64,000 nt of DNA, taken from NCBI GenBank assembly GCA_026692665.1, contig JAPLOF010000055.1, forward strand, positions 30,888 through 94,887. The letters run 5' to 3'. The first letter of the stretch is position 1; each line of letters opens with the position of its first letter. Source of the stretch: Planctomycetota bacterium (GTDB lineage Bacteria > Planctomycetota > UBA1135 > GCA-002686595). Shown here piece after piece: positions 8,431 to 17,211 of the stretch. The notes beneath the pieces were generated by a model. The model did no database searches. It was not told the origin of the DNA and saw only the letters and a program-made list of their open reading frames with translations. Position numbers and translations under genes: made by a program.

Positions 8431-9801
8431 ATGTTCCGCACGCTCCTGGTGGCGAATCGTGGCGAGGTCGCCGTGCGCGTGGCGCGGGCGGCGCGCGAGC
8501 TCGGGATCCGCACGGTCGGGATCCACTCGCAGGCCGACCAGGGCCTGTCCTGGACCCGGAAGTTCGACGAGACGGTCTGCGTCGGCCCCGGCCCGAGCCG
8601 CGACAGCTACCTGCGCCTGGAGCGCATCGTCCAGGTCGCGCTGCAGACCGGCGCGACGGCCGTGCACCCGGGCTGGGGCTTCCTGGCCGAGAATGCGCGC
8701 TTCGCGGCGCTGTGCGAGCAGCACGGGATCACGTTCGTGGGTCCGAGCCCGCGCTCCATGCAGGAGATGGGCCTGAAATCCCCGGCGAAACGCGCCATGC
8801 GCGCCGCGGGGCTGCCGGTCATCCCGGGGTCGGACGGGCCGTGCACGAGCGTCGAGGACGCGGTGCGCGCGGCCGACTCCGCGGGCTATCCCGTGATCCT
8901 CAAGGCCGACGCGGGCGGCGGCGGACGCGGCATGCGCTTGTGCGCCGACGCCGCGGCGGTGCGCGCCGCGTTCCCGCAAGCTTCGGCCGAGGCGTCGAGC
9001 GCGTTCGGCAACGGCGCCGTCTACGTCGAGAAGTACCTGACCGGCGGGCGCCACATCGAGGTGCAGGTGCTGGGCGACCGCTACGGCAACGCGGTGCACC
9101 TCTTCGAGCGCGACTGCTCGGTGCAGCGCAACCACCAGAAGCTCGTCGAGGAGAGCCCGAGCCCCGCGCTGTCGCAGACGGAACGCCTCGAGCTGGGCGC
9201 GAAGGCCGCGGCTGCGTGCCGGGCGATCGGCTATCGCAACGCGGGCACGATCGAGTTCCTGCGCGCGGCGAGCGGCGAGCTCTACTTCCTCGAGATGAAC
9301 ACGCGCCTCCAGGTCGAGCACCCGGTGACGGAGATGATCACCGGCATCGACATCGTGAAGGAGCAGCTCGGGATCGCCGCGAATCGGCCGCTGTCCTTCC
9401 GCCAGGAGGACGTCGTCGCGCGCGGACACGCGATCGAGGTGCGCGTGAACGCCGAGGATCCGTCACAGGACTTCCGGCCGTCGCCGGGGACGCTCGAGCG
9501 CTTCGAGATCCCGGCGGACCGCGGCCCCGGCCGCGTGCGCGTCGAGACGCACGTCGAGACGGGCGACGAGATCCCGCCGCACTACGATTCGCTGATCGCG
9601 AAGGTGATCGCGCACGGCTCGACGCGCGACGAGGCGATCGAGACGCTCGTGCGCACGCTCTCCGACGCGCGCATCGAGGGCGTCGCGACGACGATCCCGC
9701 TGCACCTCGCGGTGCTCGGATCGCGCGAGTTCCGCTCGGGCGATTACGACACGCGCGCGATCCCGGGCTGGGCGCCCGCGGCCCGCGCCGGGCACCGCTA
9801 G
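8431..9801 (+). CDS. accC: acetyl/acyl-CoA carboxylase, biotin carboxylase subunit
   Basis: A 456-aa ATP-grasp enzyme that carboxylates biotin on its carrier protein with ATP and bicarbonate, the first step of malonyl-CoA (or other acyl-malonyl) synthesis. Visible motifs: N-terminal 'LLVANRGEVAVRVARAA', glycine loop 'ADAGGGGRGMR', catalytic 'CSVQRNHQK', and 'FLEMNTRLQVEHPVTE' with the bicarbonate/Mg residues. Length matches AccC. Start ATG 8431 is preceded by TAGTCT at 8416-8421 and no Shine-Dalgarno sequence. It opens the plus-strand run that includes the carboxyltransferase (12630) and BCCP (14873), its probable partners. Confidence 0.95.
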   Translation: MFRTLLVANRGEVAVRVARAARELGIRTVGIHSQADQGLSWTRKFDETVCVGPGPSRDSYLRLERIVQVALQTGATAVHPGWGFLAENARFAALCEQHGITFVGPSPRSMQEMGLKSPAKRAMRAAGLPVIPGSDGPCTSVEDAVRAADSAGYPVILKADAGGGGRGMRLCADAAAVRAAFPQASAEASSAFGNGAVYVEKYLTGGRHIEVQVLGDRYGNAVHLFERDCSVQRNHQKLVEESPSPALSQTERLELGAKAAAACRAIGYRNAGTIEFLRAASGELYFLEMNTRLQVEHPVTEMITGIDIVKEQLGIAANRPLSFRQEDVVARGHAIEVRVNAEDPSQDFRPSPGTLERFEIPADRGPGRVRVETHVETGDEIPPHYDSLIAKVIAHGSTRDEAIETLVRTLSDARIEGVATTIPLHLAVLGSREFRSGDYDTRAIPGWAPAARAGHR

Positions 9802-9860
9802 GGCCGGGCCTGAACACGGTGTCCTGGCGTCCGAGGGCGGGCGCTGACATCCTGCGCGGC

Positions 9861-11486
9861 ATGCTGGCCCCCCACCTCCGCATCTCCGCAGTCGCATTCC
9901 TCGCGCTCGCCCAGGCAGCCTGCACGCGGTCCGAGTCCGCGCCGCCTCCTGTCAGCGCCACCGTCACCGCCACCGCCCCGTCCGCCGCGGACGCGAACGC
10001 CGACAAGCCGCCCGAGGACCCGCTCGAGCGCATCCGCTCGGCGATGTCCGAGGCCGAGTTCGCCGCGCTGAAGGGCGAGCGCGGCCTGATCGTCAACGCG
10101 CCCGGCGCGACGCCCGGGTACACGGTCGTCATGCCGCTCAACTCGACGAAGGTCCACCTCGTCGACCTCGCCGGCAAGGTCGTGCACACGTGGGAGACGG
10201 GCCTCGCGCCGGGCGGTTGGTGCTACCTGCTCGACGACGGGACGCTGCTCCACGCCGGGCGACAGGACAACGATCCGAAGTTCCGCGGCGGCGGCATCGG
10301 CGGCGTCATCCGTCGGCTCGCGCCGGACGGGACCGTGCTGTGGCGCTACGACTTCGCGAACGAGTCGCATTGCCAGCACCACGACCTCGAGCCGCTGCCC
10401 AACGGCAACGTGCTGTTCATCGCCTGGGAGCGCAAGTCGCGCGAGGACGCCATCGCGCGCGGCCGGAATCCGGAGGGAGTCGGCGCGGCCGGGCTGTGGC
10501 CCGACGCCGTCTTCGAGGTGAAGCCGAAGCTGCCCGAGGGCGGCGACATCGTGTGGGAGTGGCACGCCTGGGATCACCTCGTCCAGGACGTCGATACGGC
10601 CAAGCCCGACTACGCCAAGCTCGCGGACCGGCCCGGGCGCATCGACGTGAACGCCGCGTTCGAGCCCGAGACGAAACAGACCGACGAGGAGCGCCAGAAG
10701 AAGGAGGATCGCGCGAAGCAGATGGCGGCGCTCGGCTACGGAGGCGGCGGCGATGCGCCGCCCGCGCACGACGCGCAGGCGAAGCCTCCGCCGAAGCCCA
10801 AGGACCGCGACAAGAGCGGCGACTGGATGCACACGAACGCGGTCGACCACCACGTGGGGCTCGATCTGCTCGTGCTCAGCTCGCCCGAGCTGTGCGAGAT
10901 CTTCGTCATCGACCACTCGACGACGACGGCCGAGGCGGCGAGCTCGCGCGGCGGCCGTTACGGCAAGGGCGGCGATCTGCTGTGGCGCTGGGGCAATCCG
11001 AAGAACCACGGCGCGGGCACGGAGGCGGACCGCAAGCTCTTCTACCAGCACGATCCGAACTGGATCGTGGGACCGGACCTGCGGCTCCTCGTCTTCAACA
11101 ACGGGGGGGATCGCCCCGGCGGCGACCACTCGTCGGTCGACGAACTCGTCCTGCCCTTCGATCGCGAACGTGGATTCCTGGGCGAGGCGGGCAAGCCCTG
11201 CGGTCCTGCGGCTCCGGCCTGGACGTTCGCGGCGCCGGGCGAGTTCTACTCGGCGTTCATCTCGGGCGCGCGGCGCCTCGCCTCGGGCAACACGATCGTC
11301 GCGTCGGGCGCGCCCGGCCGCATCTTCGAGGTCACGCCCGCCGGCCAGGTCGTGTGGAACTACCTGAACCCGCACGGCGGCGATATCCAGCCGGCGGAGC
11401 ACGCGGGCAAGGCTCCCCCGCTCGCCCTGTACCGGGCGGATCGGTACGCGCCGGATCATCCGGGGATCGTGAAGCTCCTGAAGTGA
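9861..11486 (+). CDS. arylsulfotransferase (ASST)-like exported protein
   Basis: A 541-aa protein with an N-terminal export signal ending in a lipobox-like 'AQAAC', so it is probably a lipoprotein, followed by an Ala/Pro-rich stretch. The main body has beta-propeller features of the ASST family ('DLAGKVVHTWETG', 'HHDLEPLPNGNVLF', 'HTNAVDHH', 'FNNGGDRPGGDHSSVDE'). Conserved His residues in these strands are consistent with the sulfotransferase active site, but many family members have unknown substrates. A charged insertion near residues 275-320 ('EERQKKEDRAKQ') is unusual. It sits 59 bp after accC and 10 bp before the glycosidase gene. Confidence 0.8.
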   Translation: MLAPHLRISAVAFLALAQAACTRSESAPPPVSATVTATAPSAADANADKPPEDPLERIRSAMSEAEFAALKGERGLIVNAPGATPGYTVVMPLNSTKVHLVDLAGKVVHTWETGLAPGGWCYLLDDGTLLHAGRQDNDPKFRGGGIGGVIRRLAPDGTVLWRYDFANESHCQHHDLEPLPNGNVLFIAWERKSREDAIARGRNPEGVGAAGLWPDAVFEVKPKLPEGGDIVWEWHAWDHLVQDVDTAKPDYAKLADRPGRIDVNAAFEPETKQTDEERQKKEDRAKQMAALGYGGGGDAPPAHDAQAKPPPKPKDRDKSGDWMHTNAVDHHVGLDLLVLSSPELCEIFVIDHSTTTAEAASSRGGRYGKGGDLLWRWGNPKNHGAGTEADRKLFYQHDPNWIVGPDLRLLVFNNGGDRPGGDHSSVDELVLPFDRERGFLGEAGKPCGPAAPAWTFAAPGEFYSAFISGARRLASGNTIVASGAPGRIFEVTPAGQVVWNYLNPHGGDIQPAEHAGKAPPLALYRADRYAPDHPGIVKLLK

Positions 11487-11496
11487 GCGCCGGGAC

Positions 11497-12477
11497 GTGT
11501 CCGGCGTGAGGCTCGAGGTCCGATCCCGCGTGGACTCGGCGGGGTTTCGAGCGCTGCTCGCCGCCGTGGTCTGCGCGCTCGTCTCGGCCTGCGCCGCGGA
11601 GCGCGGCGGGTCGTGGACATCGGTCGCGGAACTCGACGCGCGCCTGCCCGCGTCGATCCGCGTGTTCCAGCGAGCCGAGAGCGACCCGACGCTGCAGGCC
11701 TGGCTCGTCGCCGCGGACCTCGCGGCGAGCGGCTGGGAACCACGCGCGCTCCTCGCCCGCGGCGCCCCGCCGCTCGAGACCGTCCAGGTTCTGGCCGGGC
11801 GGGCGGGCGCGCTGGTCGCCGTCAATGCCGGCTATTTCGGCGCATCGGGATCCCTGAGCCTCGTCGTGGACGAAGGGCGCGTGCTCTCGCCCGACGCCGC
11901 GGACGTCCAGCGCGCCGGGCACAGGCACCACCCGGCCCGGGCGGCCTTCGGGATCCGGGCCGACGGTCGCGCGGAGTGCGCCTGGGTCCGCGTTGTGGAC
12001 GGGTCTCCGCGCGCGTGGCGCGAGCCGCCGCGCGATCGGCGCAACGAGCCGGCGGGCGAGCCCGAAGTGGGCGCGTCCAGGGCCTGGGACGTGCGCACGG
12101 CGGTCGGCTCGGGCCCGATGCTCGTGCGCGACGGCCGCTTCGTCGACACCTGGGAGGCCGAGGTGTTCTTCGACTCCGGCGTGGTCGGGCAGGACGAGCG
12201 CGCGCCGCGCACGGCGGTCGGAGTCACGCACGACCGGCGCCTCCTCCTGCTCGTGATCGACGGCCGCAGCACGGAGAGCCCCGGCGCCACGCTGGCGGAA
12301 ACCGCGCGGATGCTGATCGAAGCGGGTGCGACGGACGCGATCAACCTGGACGGCGGCGGCTCCACGACCCTCGTCATCGCGGGGCAGGTCGTGAACCACC
12401 CCTCGGATCCGGGCGGGGCACGCCGGGTCGGATCGGCCCTCGGGCTGGTCGGCACGTCGGCGGCATCGGGGCTCTAA
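11497..12477 (+). CDS. phosphodiester glycosidase family lipoprotein (NAGPA domain)
   Basis: A 326-aa protein beginning at GTG 11497, with in-frame GTGs at 11506 and 11530 as alternatives. A signal peptide ends at 'ALVSAC', a good lipobox. The NAGPA domain is seen from '[24 protein letters not shown]' type strands, through 'AVGSGPMLV', to 'DGGGSTTLV', the family signature near the C-terminus. The human homologue uncovers mannose-6-phosphate on lysosomal enzymes; bacterial members probably cleave phosphodiester-linked sugars of envelope polymers. Only 10 bp follow the ASST-like gene, so the two exported proteins may be co-expressed. Confidence 0.85.
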   Translation: MSGVRLEVRSRVDSAGFRALLAAVVCALVSACAAERGGSWTSVAELDARLPASIRVFQRAESDPTLQAWLVAADLAASGWEPRALLARGAPPLETVQVLAGRAGALVAVNAGYFGASGSLSLVVDEGRVLSPDAADVQRAGHRHHPARAAFGIRADGRAECAWVRVVDGSPRAWREPPRDRRNEPAGEPEVGASRAWDVRTAVGSGPMLVRDGRFVDTWEAEVFFDSGVVGQDERAPRTAVGVTHDRRLLLLVIDGRSTESPGATLAETARMLIEAGATDAINLDGGGSTTLVIAGQVVNHPSDPGGARRVGSALGLVGTSAASGL

Positions 12478-12629
12478 CGGGGTTGAGCGATCGGATCGGC
12501 GAACGCCGGCGAAACGGGGCCGGCCGGCAGTCCTCGGGGCCGGTGGGCCACGGACCGCGCGGCGTCCGAAGCTGGAAAACGCCGTGGAAACGGGGCAGCG
12601 AAACCAACACACTCCGGCGTCCTCGCCCC

Positions 12630-14360
12630 ATGGCCAAGGTTCCCCTCAGCCCCATCGGTCGCCCGCGCGACGCGTTCCTCGACGACGCGTCGTTCGCGAA
12701 GAACCGCGCGTCGATGCGCGAGCGCGACGGCGTTCTCGCCGAGCGCCGCGCCAAGGTCGCGGACGGCTGGGGTCCGGAGTACCTGGCGCGCGTCCACCAG
12801 AAGAAGAAGCTGTCGGGGCGCGAGCGCATCGAGCGCCTCAAGGACGCCGGCACGCGCGTCTTCGAGGTCGGCACGTTCGTCAACCACGGGCGCAAGTTCG
12901 GGAAGCTCGAGTCCCCCGCCGCCGGAGTCATCACCGTCTTCGCGAGGGTGCACGGCCGCTGGACGATCGTGATCGCGAACGACAACACGGTCGCATCCGG
13001 CTCGTGGTGGCCGCGGAGCCCGGAGAAGATCGAGCGCGCCCAGGAGATGGCTCTCCGCCTGCGCCTCCCGGTCGTCTACCTCGTCGACTGCTCGGGCCTG
13101 TACCTGCCGGAGCAGTCGCAGTCGTTCCCAGGCCGCACGGGCGCCGGGCACATCTTCCAGAAGAACGCGCTGCTCAGCGCGGCCGGCGTCCCGCAGATCG
13201 CGGGCGTCTTCGGCGACTGCATCGCGGGCGGCGGCTACATGCCGATCATCAGCGACCGCGTCGTGATGACGGAGAGCGCCTACATGGTCATCGCCGGCGC
13301 GGCGCTGATCCAGGGCGCGAAGAGCCAGTCGCTCTCCTCGCTCGACATCGGCGGGCCCGAGGTCCACGTCGGCATCTCCGGCTGCGCGGACGTGCGCGTG
13401 CCGGACGACGAGTCGGCGCTGGCGCTGATCCGCGCCGAGATCGCGCGACTGCCTTCGAGCGCCGTGCCCTACTACCGCGGCGGCGCGGACCCGGCGGAAC
13501 CGCACCTGCCGCCCTTCGAGCTCGACGGGCTGTTCCCGCCCGACCATCGGCACACGTATCCGGCCGACGAGGTCGTCGCGCGACTCGTGGACCAGAGCTT
13601 CTTCTGGGAGCTGTGGCCCGAACGCGGCGTCGAGATGATGGTCGGCGTGGGGCGCGTCGCCGGCCTCTACGTGGGCTTCGTCGCGAACCGCCAGGGCGTG
13701 ATCGACGACCCCGAGCACCGTGGAGCGAAGAAGCCCGCCGGGATCCTGTACCGCGAAGGGATCGCCAAGGTCGCCGCGTTCAGTCGCGCGTGCGAAGCGG
13801 ACGGCATCCCGATCGTGTGGCTGCAGGACGTGTCGGGCTTCGACATCGGCGTCGAGGCGGAGCGGCTCGGGCTGCTGGGATACGGATCGAGCCTCATCTA
13901 CGCCAACAGCACGAACAAGGTGCCCATGTTCACCGTGCTGCTGCGCAAGGCGTCGGGCGCCGGCTACTACGCGCTCTCGGGCCTGCCCTACGAGCCCGTC
14001 GTGCAGCTATCCACGACGATTTCGCGCCTCTCCGTGATGGAGGGCCGCACGCTGGCGATCGCCGCGTTCCGCACGAAGCTCGACGCGGACTTCCAGATCA
14101 GCGCCACCGACCCCGCGGAACGCGACAAGGTCGAAGCCGGCATGCGCGACACGGAAGCGCGCATCGAAGGCGACATGGACCCGTACAAGGCCGCGGCTCA
14201 GATGGACACGGACGAGATCGTCCCGCTCCACGAGCTGCGCGACTGGCTCTCGCTGTTCGCCGAGGCGAGCTATCAGGCCATCGGCTACCGGACCGTGAAG
14301 AACCCGCGCATCTGGTCGTTGCACGACCTCGCGGCGCTCGACGGCTCGGTCGGACATTGA
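12630..14360 (+). CDS. acyl-CoA carboxylase, carboxyltransferase (beta-type, GcdA/MccB-like)
   Basis: A 576-aa crotonase-fold carboxyltransferase that moves CO2 from carboxybiotin to an acyl-CoA. Both halves are present: the N-terminal half has '[14 protein letters not shown]' and '[18 protein letters not shown]', and the C-terminal half has '[21 protein letters not shown]', '[12 protein letters not shown]' and '[16 protein letters not shown]'. This single-chain form resembles methylcrotonyl-CoA, propionyl-CoA and glutaconyl-CoA enzymes rather than split AccA/AccD. The acyl specificity cannot be told from motifs alone. It shares the run with accC and the BCCP gene. ATG 12630 was chosen; upstream sequence is non-coding in character. 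Confidence 0.9.
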   Translation: MAKVPLSPIGRPRDAFLDDASFAKNRASMRERDGVLAERRAKVADGWGPEYLARVHQKKKLSGRERIERLKDAGTRVFEVGTFVNHGRKFGKLESPAAGVITVFARVHGRWTIVIANDNTVASGSWWPRSPEKIERAQEMALRLRLPVVYLVDCSGLYLPEQSQSFPGRTGAGHIFQKNALLSAAGVPQIAGVFGDCIAGGGYMPIISDRVVMTESAYMVIAGAALIQGAKSQSLSSLDIGGPEVHVGISGCADVRVPDDESALALIRAEIARLPSSAVPYYRGGADPAEPHLPPFELDGLFPPDHRHTYPADEVVARLVDQSFFWELWPERGVEMMVGVGRVAGLYVGFVANRQGVIDDPEHRGAKKPAGILYREGIAKVAAFSRACEADGIPIVWLQDVSGFDIGVEAERLGLLGYGSSLIYANSTNKVPMFTVLLRKASGAGYYALSGLPYEPVVQLSTTISRLSVMEGRTLAIAAFRTKLDADFQISATDPAERDKVEAGMRDTEARIEGDMDPYKAAAQMDTDEIVPLHELRDWLSLFAEASYQAIGYRTVKNPRIWSLHDLAALDGSVGH

Positions 14361-14386
14361 CTGCGCGATTTCCGAGGGGAAGCACC

Positions 14387-14854
14387 ATGAAGATTCGTTG
14401 GATCCTGGCTCTGGCACTGACCGCATTCGGCTCGACCGCCTGCGTCACGAGGAACGACACGTTGAAGCTCGACATCCCGGCCGAGAACAAGGCCACCGTC
14501 TACGGCCTGGCCGAGACGAAGGTGATGTTCGGGGTCGAGCGCGACCTGTCCATCACCGCGATCGACGGCGTGAACACGTTCCGCGGCTGGGGCAAGGGCT
14601 ACCCGGTTTCGGTCGAGCTGACGCCCGGCAGGCACACGCTGACCGTGCTCTACCGCATCACGGACCAGGGCGCTCCGGGGCCGACCGGCGAGACGAAACT
14701 GGAGGTCGACGTGCGCGCCGGCCGCACGTACGTGTCCGACCTGGTGCTCGAGGACGGCCGCTGGACGCCCAGCATCCGCGAGATCACGGACGAGGAGATG
14801 CGTGTCGCCGAAGAGCGTCGCGCGAAGATCCGCGCCGAGCAGTTCGAGAACTGA
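14387..14854 (+). CDS. small lipoprotein of unknown function
   Basis: A 155-aa protein with a signal peptide ('ILALALTAFGSTAC') giving a mature N-terminal Cys. The body is beta-rich with 'GRHTLTVLYR' and 'RAGRTYVSDLVLEDGRW', a pattern seen in PEGA-like or DUF-type envelope lipoproteins, and ends in a charged helix ('EEMRVAEERRAKIRAEQ'). Start ATG 14387 has a clear Shine-Dalgarno (GAGGGG, about 14374-14379), unlike most genes nearby. It lies between the carboxyltransferase and BCCP genes with gaps of 26 and 18 bp. No function is evident. Confidence 0.8.
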   Translation: MKIRWILALALTAFGSTACVTRNDTLKLDIPAENKATVYGLAETKVMFGVERDLSITAIDGVNTFRGWGKGYPVSVELTPGRHTLTVLYRITDQGAPGPTGETKLEVDVRAGRTYVSDLVLEDGRWTPSIREITDEEMRVAEERRAKIRAEQFEN

Positions 14855-14872
14855 TCGGAAGCCAGGCCAGCC

Positions 14873-15457
14873 ATGCACGACGCGTTGGAACTCCGGGTCG
14901 AGAGCGTTGGGGCGCGCGTGCGCCTCCTCGCGCCCGACGTGGGGTTCTACACGTCCGCTCTCGAGCCTGGCGGGCTCGTCGCCGGCGGCACGGTCGTCGG
15001 CGTGCTGACCCAGCTCGGCGTGCGCCGCCGGCTCGTCGTGCCCGACGGAGTCGAAGGGCGCGTCGTGAGCGAGGTTCCCGAGCGCGCTCACCACCCCGTC
15101 GGTTACGGTGACCTCGTGATCGAACTCGAGGAACTCCGTGGCGCGACTCGTGGCGCCGGCGCGCCGGGCGCGGCCGCATCGGCGACGGCCGACGGCCGGC
15201 TCGTGGTGCGCGCGACCACGAGCGGCCGATTCTGGCACCGCCCGACCCCCGCCGAGCCGGCGTTCGTCTCCCCCGGCGCGCTCGTGAAGGACGGGTCGCC
15301 GATCGGACTGCTCGAGGTCATGAAGACCTTCAGCCATGCGACCTACCGCGCGCAGAACGGCCTGCCCCGGGAAGCTCGCGTGTTGGCCGTGCTCGCCGCC
15401 GACGGCGCGGACGTGCGTCGTGGCGACGCGCTCCTCGCGGTCGAGGCGGTCTCGTGA
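14873..15457 (+). CDS. biotin carboxyl carrier protein with two biotinyl-like domains
   Basis: A 194-aa carrier for the acyl-CoA carboxylase. The C-terminal domain (about 110-191) carries the biotin-acceptor motif 'EVMKT' with K151. The N-terminal domain (about 15-86) has the same strand layout ('LLAPDVGFYTSALEPGGLV', 'HPVGYGDLVIELE'), but its hairpin reads 'LGVRRRLVVP' with no lysine acceptor. It therefore looks like a degenerate duplicate of the biotinyl domain. Standard AccB has a Pro/Ala linker before one domain, not a second barrel. The stop overlaps the GTG of the following SDR gene by 4 nt. Confidence 0.85.
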   Translation: MHDALELRVESVGARVRLLAPDVGFYTSALEPGGLVAGGTVVGVLTQLGVRRRLVVPDGVEGRVVSEVPERAHHPVGYGDLVIELEELRGATRGAGAPGAAASATADGRLVVRATTSGRFWHRPTPAEPAFVSPGALVKDGSPIGLLEVMKTFSHATYRAQNGLPREARVLAVLAADGADVRRGDALLAVEAVS

Positions 15458-16344
15458 ACGTCCTCGTCACGGGCGGGACGGGGTTCGTCGGGAACATCCT
15501 CGTCAACCTGCTGTGCGCCCGCAGCGACCGCGTCACGGTCCTGACGCGCAATCCCGAGCGATTCCGCAGCGCGCGCGCCGGGATGAGTTACGTCGCGTGG
15601 CCGGTCGACGTTTCCAAGTTCGACGCGGTCGTGAACCTGGCCGGCGCGGGCGTGCTCGACCGCCGCTGGAACGACGCCTACAAGGCCGAGCTGCGGGCGA
15701 GCCGCGTCGACCTGACGCGCCGGCTCGTGGATGCCATGGCCGCGTCGCCGAAGCGGCCGCGCGCGCTGATCTCGGCCTCGGCGGTCGGCTTCTACGGCGA
15801 TCGCGGCGAGGAGCTGTTGCCCGAGAGCTCCGCCCCGGCCGACGGATTCCTGTCGCAGTTGTGCGTCGACTGGGAAGCCGAAGCGAACAAGGCGACTCAG
15901 TACGGCGTGCGCGTGGCGACCGTGCGCATCGGCCTCGTGCTCGGCAGCCACGGCGGCGCGCTGAAGCAGATGACGCCGATCTTCAAGCTCGGCCTGGGCG
16001 GACCGTTCGGAAGCGGCCAGGCCTGGTTCCCGTGGATCCACGTGAACGACCTGTGCAGCCTGATGATCCACGCGATCTCGGGCGAGAACGTCTCGGGGCC
16101 GCTGAACGGCGCCGCGCCAGGCATCGTGCGCAACAAGGAGTACGTGCGGACCTTCGGTCGCGTCCTCTCGCGGCCCGCGTTCCTGCCGGTGCCGCCTTTC
16201 GCGCTGCGCATCGCGCTGGGCGAGGTCGCGAGCGTGTTGACCGCCAGCCAGCACACGGTGCCGGAACGGACGCTCGCAACGGGCTTCCGATTCCAGTTCC
16301 CGGAGCTGGAGCCGGCACTGCGGAACCTGCTGCACAAGAAGTGA
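15454..16344 (+). CDS. TIGR01777-family SDR epimerase/oxidoreductase (YfcH-like)
   Basis: A 296-aa NAD(P)-binding protein with the N-terminal Rossmann motif 'VTGGTGFVGNIL'. Further family features are 'VVNLAGAGVLDRRWNDAYKAEL', 'SASAVGFYGDRGEELLPE', 'GLVLGSHGGALKQM' and the C-terminal 'GFRFQFPELEPAL' DUF1731-like part. Members are annotated as sugar epimerases, but their substrates are unknown. Start GTG 15454 overlaps the BCCP stop (GTGA), showing tight translational coupling to the carboxylase operon. Confidence 0.9.
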   Translation: MNVLVTGGTGFVGNILVNLLCARSDRVTVLTRNPERFRSARAGMSYVAWPVDVSKFDAVVNLAGAGVLDRRWNDAYKAELRASRVDLTRRLVDAMAASPKRPRALISASAVGFYGDRGEELLPESSAPADGFLSQLCVDWEAEANKATQYGVRVATVRIGLVLGSHGGALKQMTPIFKLGLGGPFGSGQAWFPWIHVNDLCSLMIHAISGENVSGPLNGAAPGIVRNKEYVRTFGRVLSRPAFLPVPPFALRIALGEVASVLTASQHTVPERTLATGFRFQFPELEPALRNLLHKK

Positions 16345-16347
16345 CCC

Positions 16348-16728
16348 ATGGCTGTCGTCGCGGTGGGCCTGGATCTGACGCGGATCGACCGGTTGGAGGC
16401 GGCGTACGCGCGGCGCGGCGAGCGGCTCCTGGCGCGACTGTTCACCGCGGGCGAACGCGCCTACTGTGAAGCCAAGAAGGAGCGTTTCCAGAGCTACGCG
16501 GGACGATTCGCGGTGAAGGAGGCGGTCATGAAGGTGCTGGGGACCGGCTGGGCGCGCGGCGTGCGCTGGGTCGACATCGAGGTCGTACGCGAGCGCGGAT
16601 CCGCGCCGCGGTGCGTGCTGCACGGCCGCTCGGCCGAGATCGCGCGGCAGCGCGGCATCGCCTCGATCCACGTGGCGATCACGCACGACGCCGGGATCGC
16701 GGCGGCGGTGGCGATCGCGGAAGGCTGA
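16348..16728 (+). CDS. acpS: holo-[acyl-carrier-protein] synthase
   Basis: A 126-aa phosphopantetheinyl transferase that loads the 4'-phosphopantetheine arm from CoA onto acyl carrier protein. Motifs are complete: 'VGLDLTRIDRLE' with the Mg-binding Asp, 'ERAYCEAKKERFQSYAGRFAVKEAVMKVLG' type core and 'IHVAITHDAGIAAA'. Length fits AcpS. It starts 3 bp after the SDR stop and ends the fatty-acid-related run that begins with accC. A strong hairpin (16731-16765) follows the stop. Confidence 0.94.
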   Translation: MAVVAVGLDLTRIDRLEAAYARRGERLLARLFTAGERAYCEAKKERFQSYAGRFAVKEAVMKVLGTGWARGVRWVDIEVVRERGSAPRCVLHGRSAEIARQRGIASIHVAITHDAGIAAAVAIAEG

Positions 16729-16730
16729 GG

Positions 16731-16765
16731 CCCGGATCCTGCGCGCAGGGCGCGCCGGATCCCGG
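16731..16765. terminator. bidirectional hairpin terminator between acpS and the CoA-binding gene
   Basis: Arms 16731-16746 and 16750-16765 pair over 16 positions with two mismatches around a 3-nt loop (AGG). It fills the 37-bp space between two convergent genes and could stop transcription from both sides. There is no T-tract, so factor-independent action is uncertain. Confidence 0.55.
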
Positions 16766-17191
16766 CTAGGCACGCGGAACGGAGCCTGTGTCCTCGCGGT
16801 AGCCCAGAGCGACGAGCAGGCACGGGCCGCCGGCGATCACCGACATCCCGAGCTCGCGCGCACGCTCGACAGCCCGCGGGCTCTCGGCGCCGGGCTGCAT
16901 CCAGAGGCGCGTGATCCCCGCCGCGGCCGCGTCCTCGACGATGCGCTCGGTGATCGCCGGCGGCGTGATGATCGAGAGACCGTGGACGGGCTCTCGCAGG
17001 GCGAACAGGTCCGGGACGCACTTCTGACCTTCGATCTCCGCCTCGCGCGGGTGGATCGGGATCGCCCGGCGCCCTTTCTGCAGGTAGCAGCGCAGGACCT
17101 TGTTGCCGTACTTCGCCCGGTCCTTCGAGACGCCGACGACGGCGTACGCCTGTCCGCGCAGGAAGTCCTCGATCTGCTCCCCTGCATCCAT
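16766..17191 (-). CDS. CoA-binding domain protein (YccU-like)
   Basis: A 141-aa single-domain Rossmann protein: 'YAVVGVSKDRAKYGNKVLRCYLQKGR' near the N-terminus, 'IPIHPREAEIEGQKCVPD', and 'LWMQPGAES' with 'GGPCLLVAL' near the end. Family members bind CoA but have no settled enzymatic role. ATG 17191 is only 20 bp from the divergent nth start. A TAGGAT hexamer on this strand (17206-17201) sits 9 nt before the ATG and overlaps the TATCCT of nth. Confidence 0.9.
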   Translation of the reverse strand: MDAGEQIEDFLRGQAYAVVGVSKDRAKYGNKVLRCYLQKGRRAIPIHPREAEIEGQKCVPDLFALREPVHGLSIITPPAITERIVEDAAAAGITRLWMQPGAESPRAVERARELGMSVIAGGPCLLVALGYREDTGSVPRA

Positions 17192-17199
17192 GGTGCGCG

Positions 17200-17206
17200 T
17201 ATCCTA
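17200..17206. promoter_or_regulatory. shared -10 element of a divergent promoter (TATCCTA)
   Basis: The 20-bp gap between two divergent start codons contains TATCCTA. Read on plus it gives TATCCT 6 nt before nth ATG; read on minus it gives TAGGAT 9 nt before the CoA-binding ATG. Both fit the TAnnnT hexamer seen at many starts here, which would make both mRNAs leaderless. Confidence 0.5.
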
Positions 17207-17211
17207 CGCCC

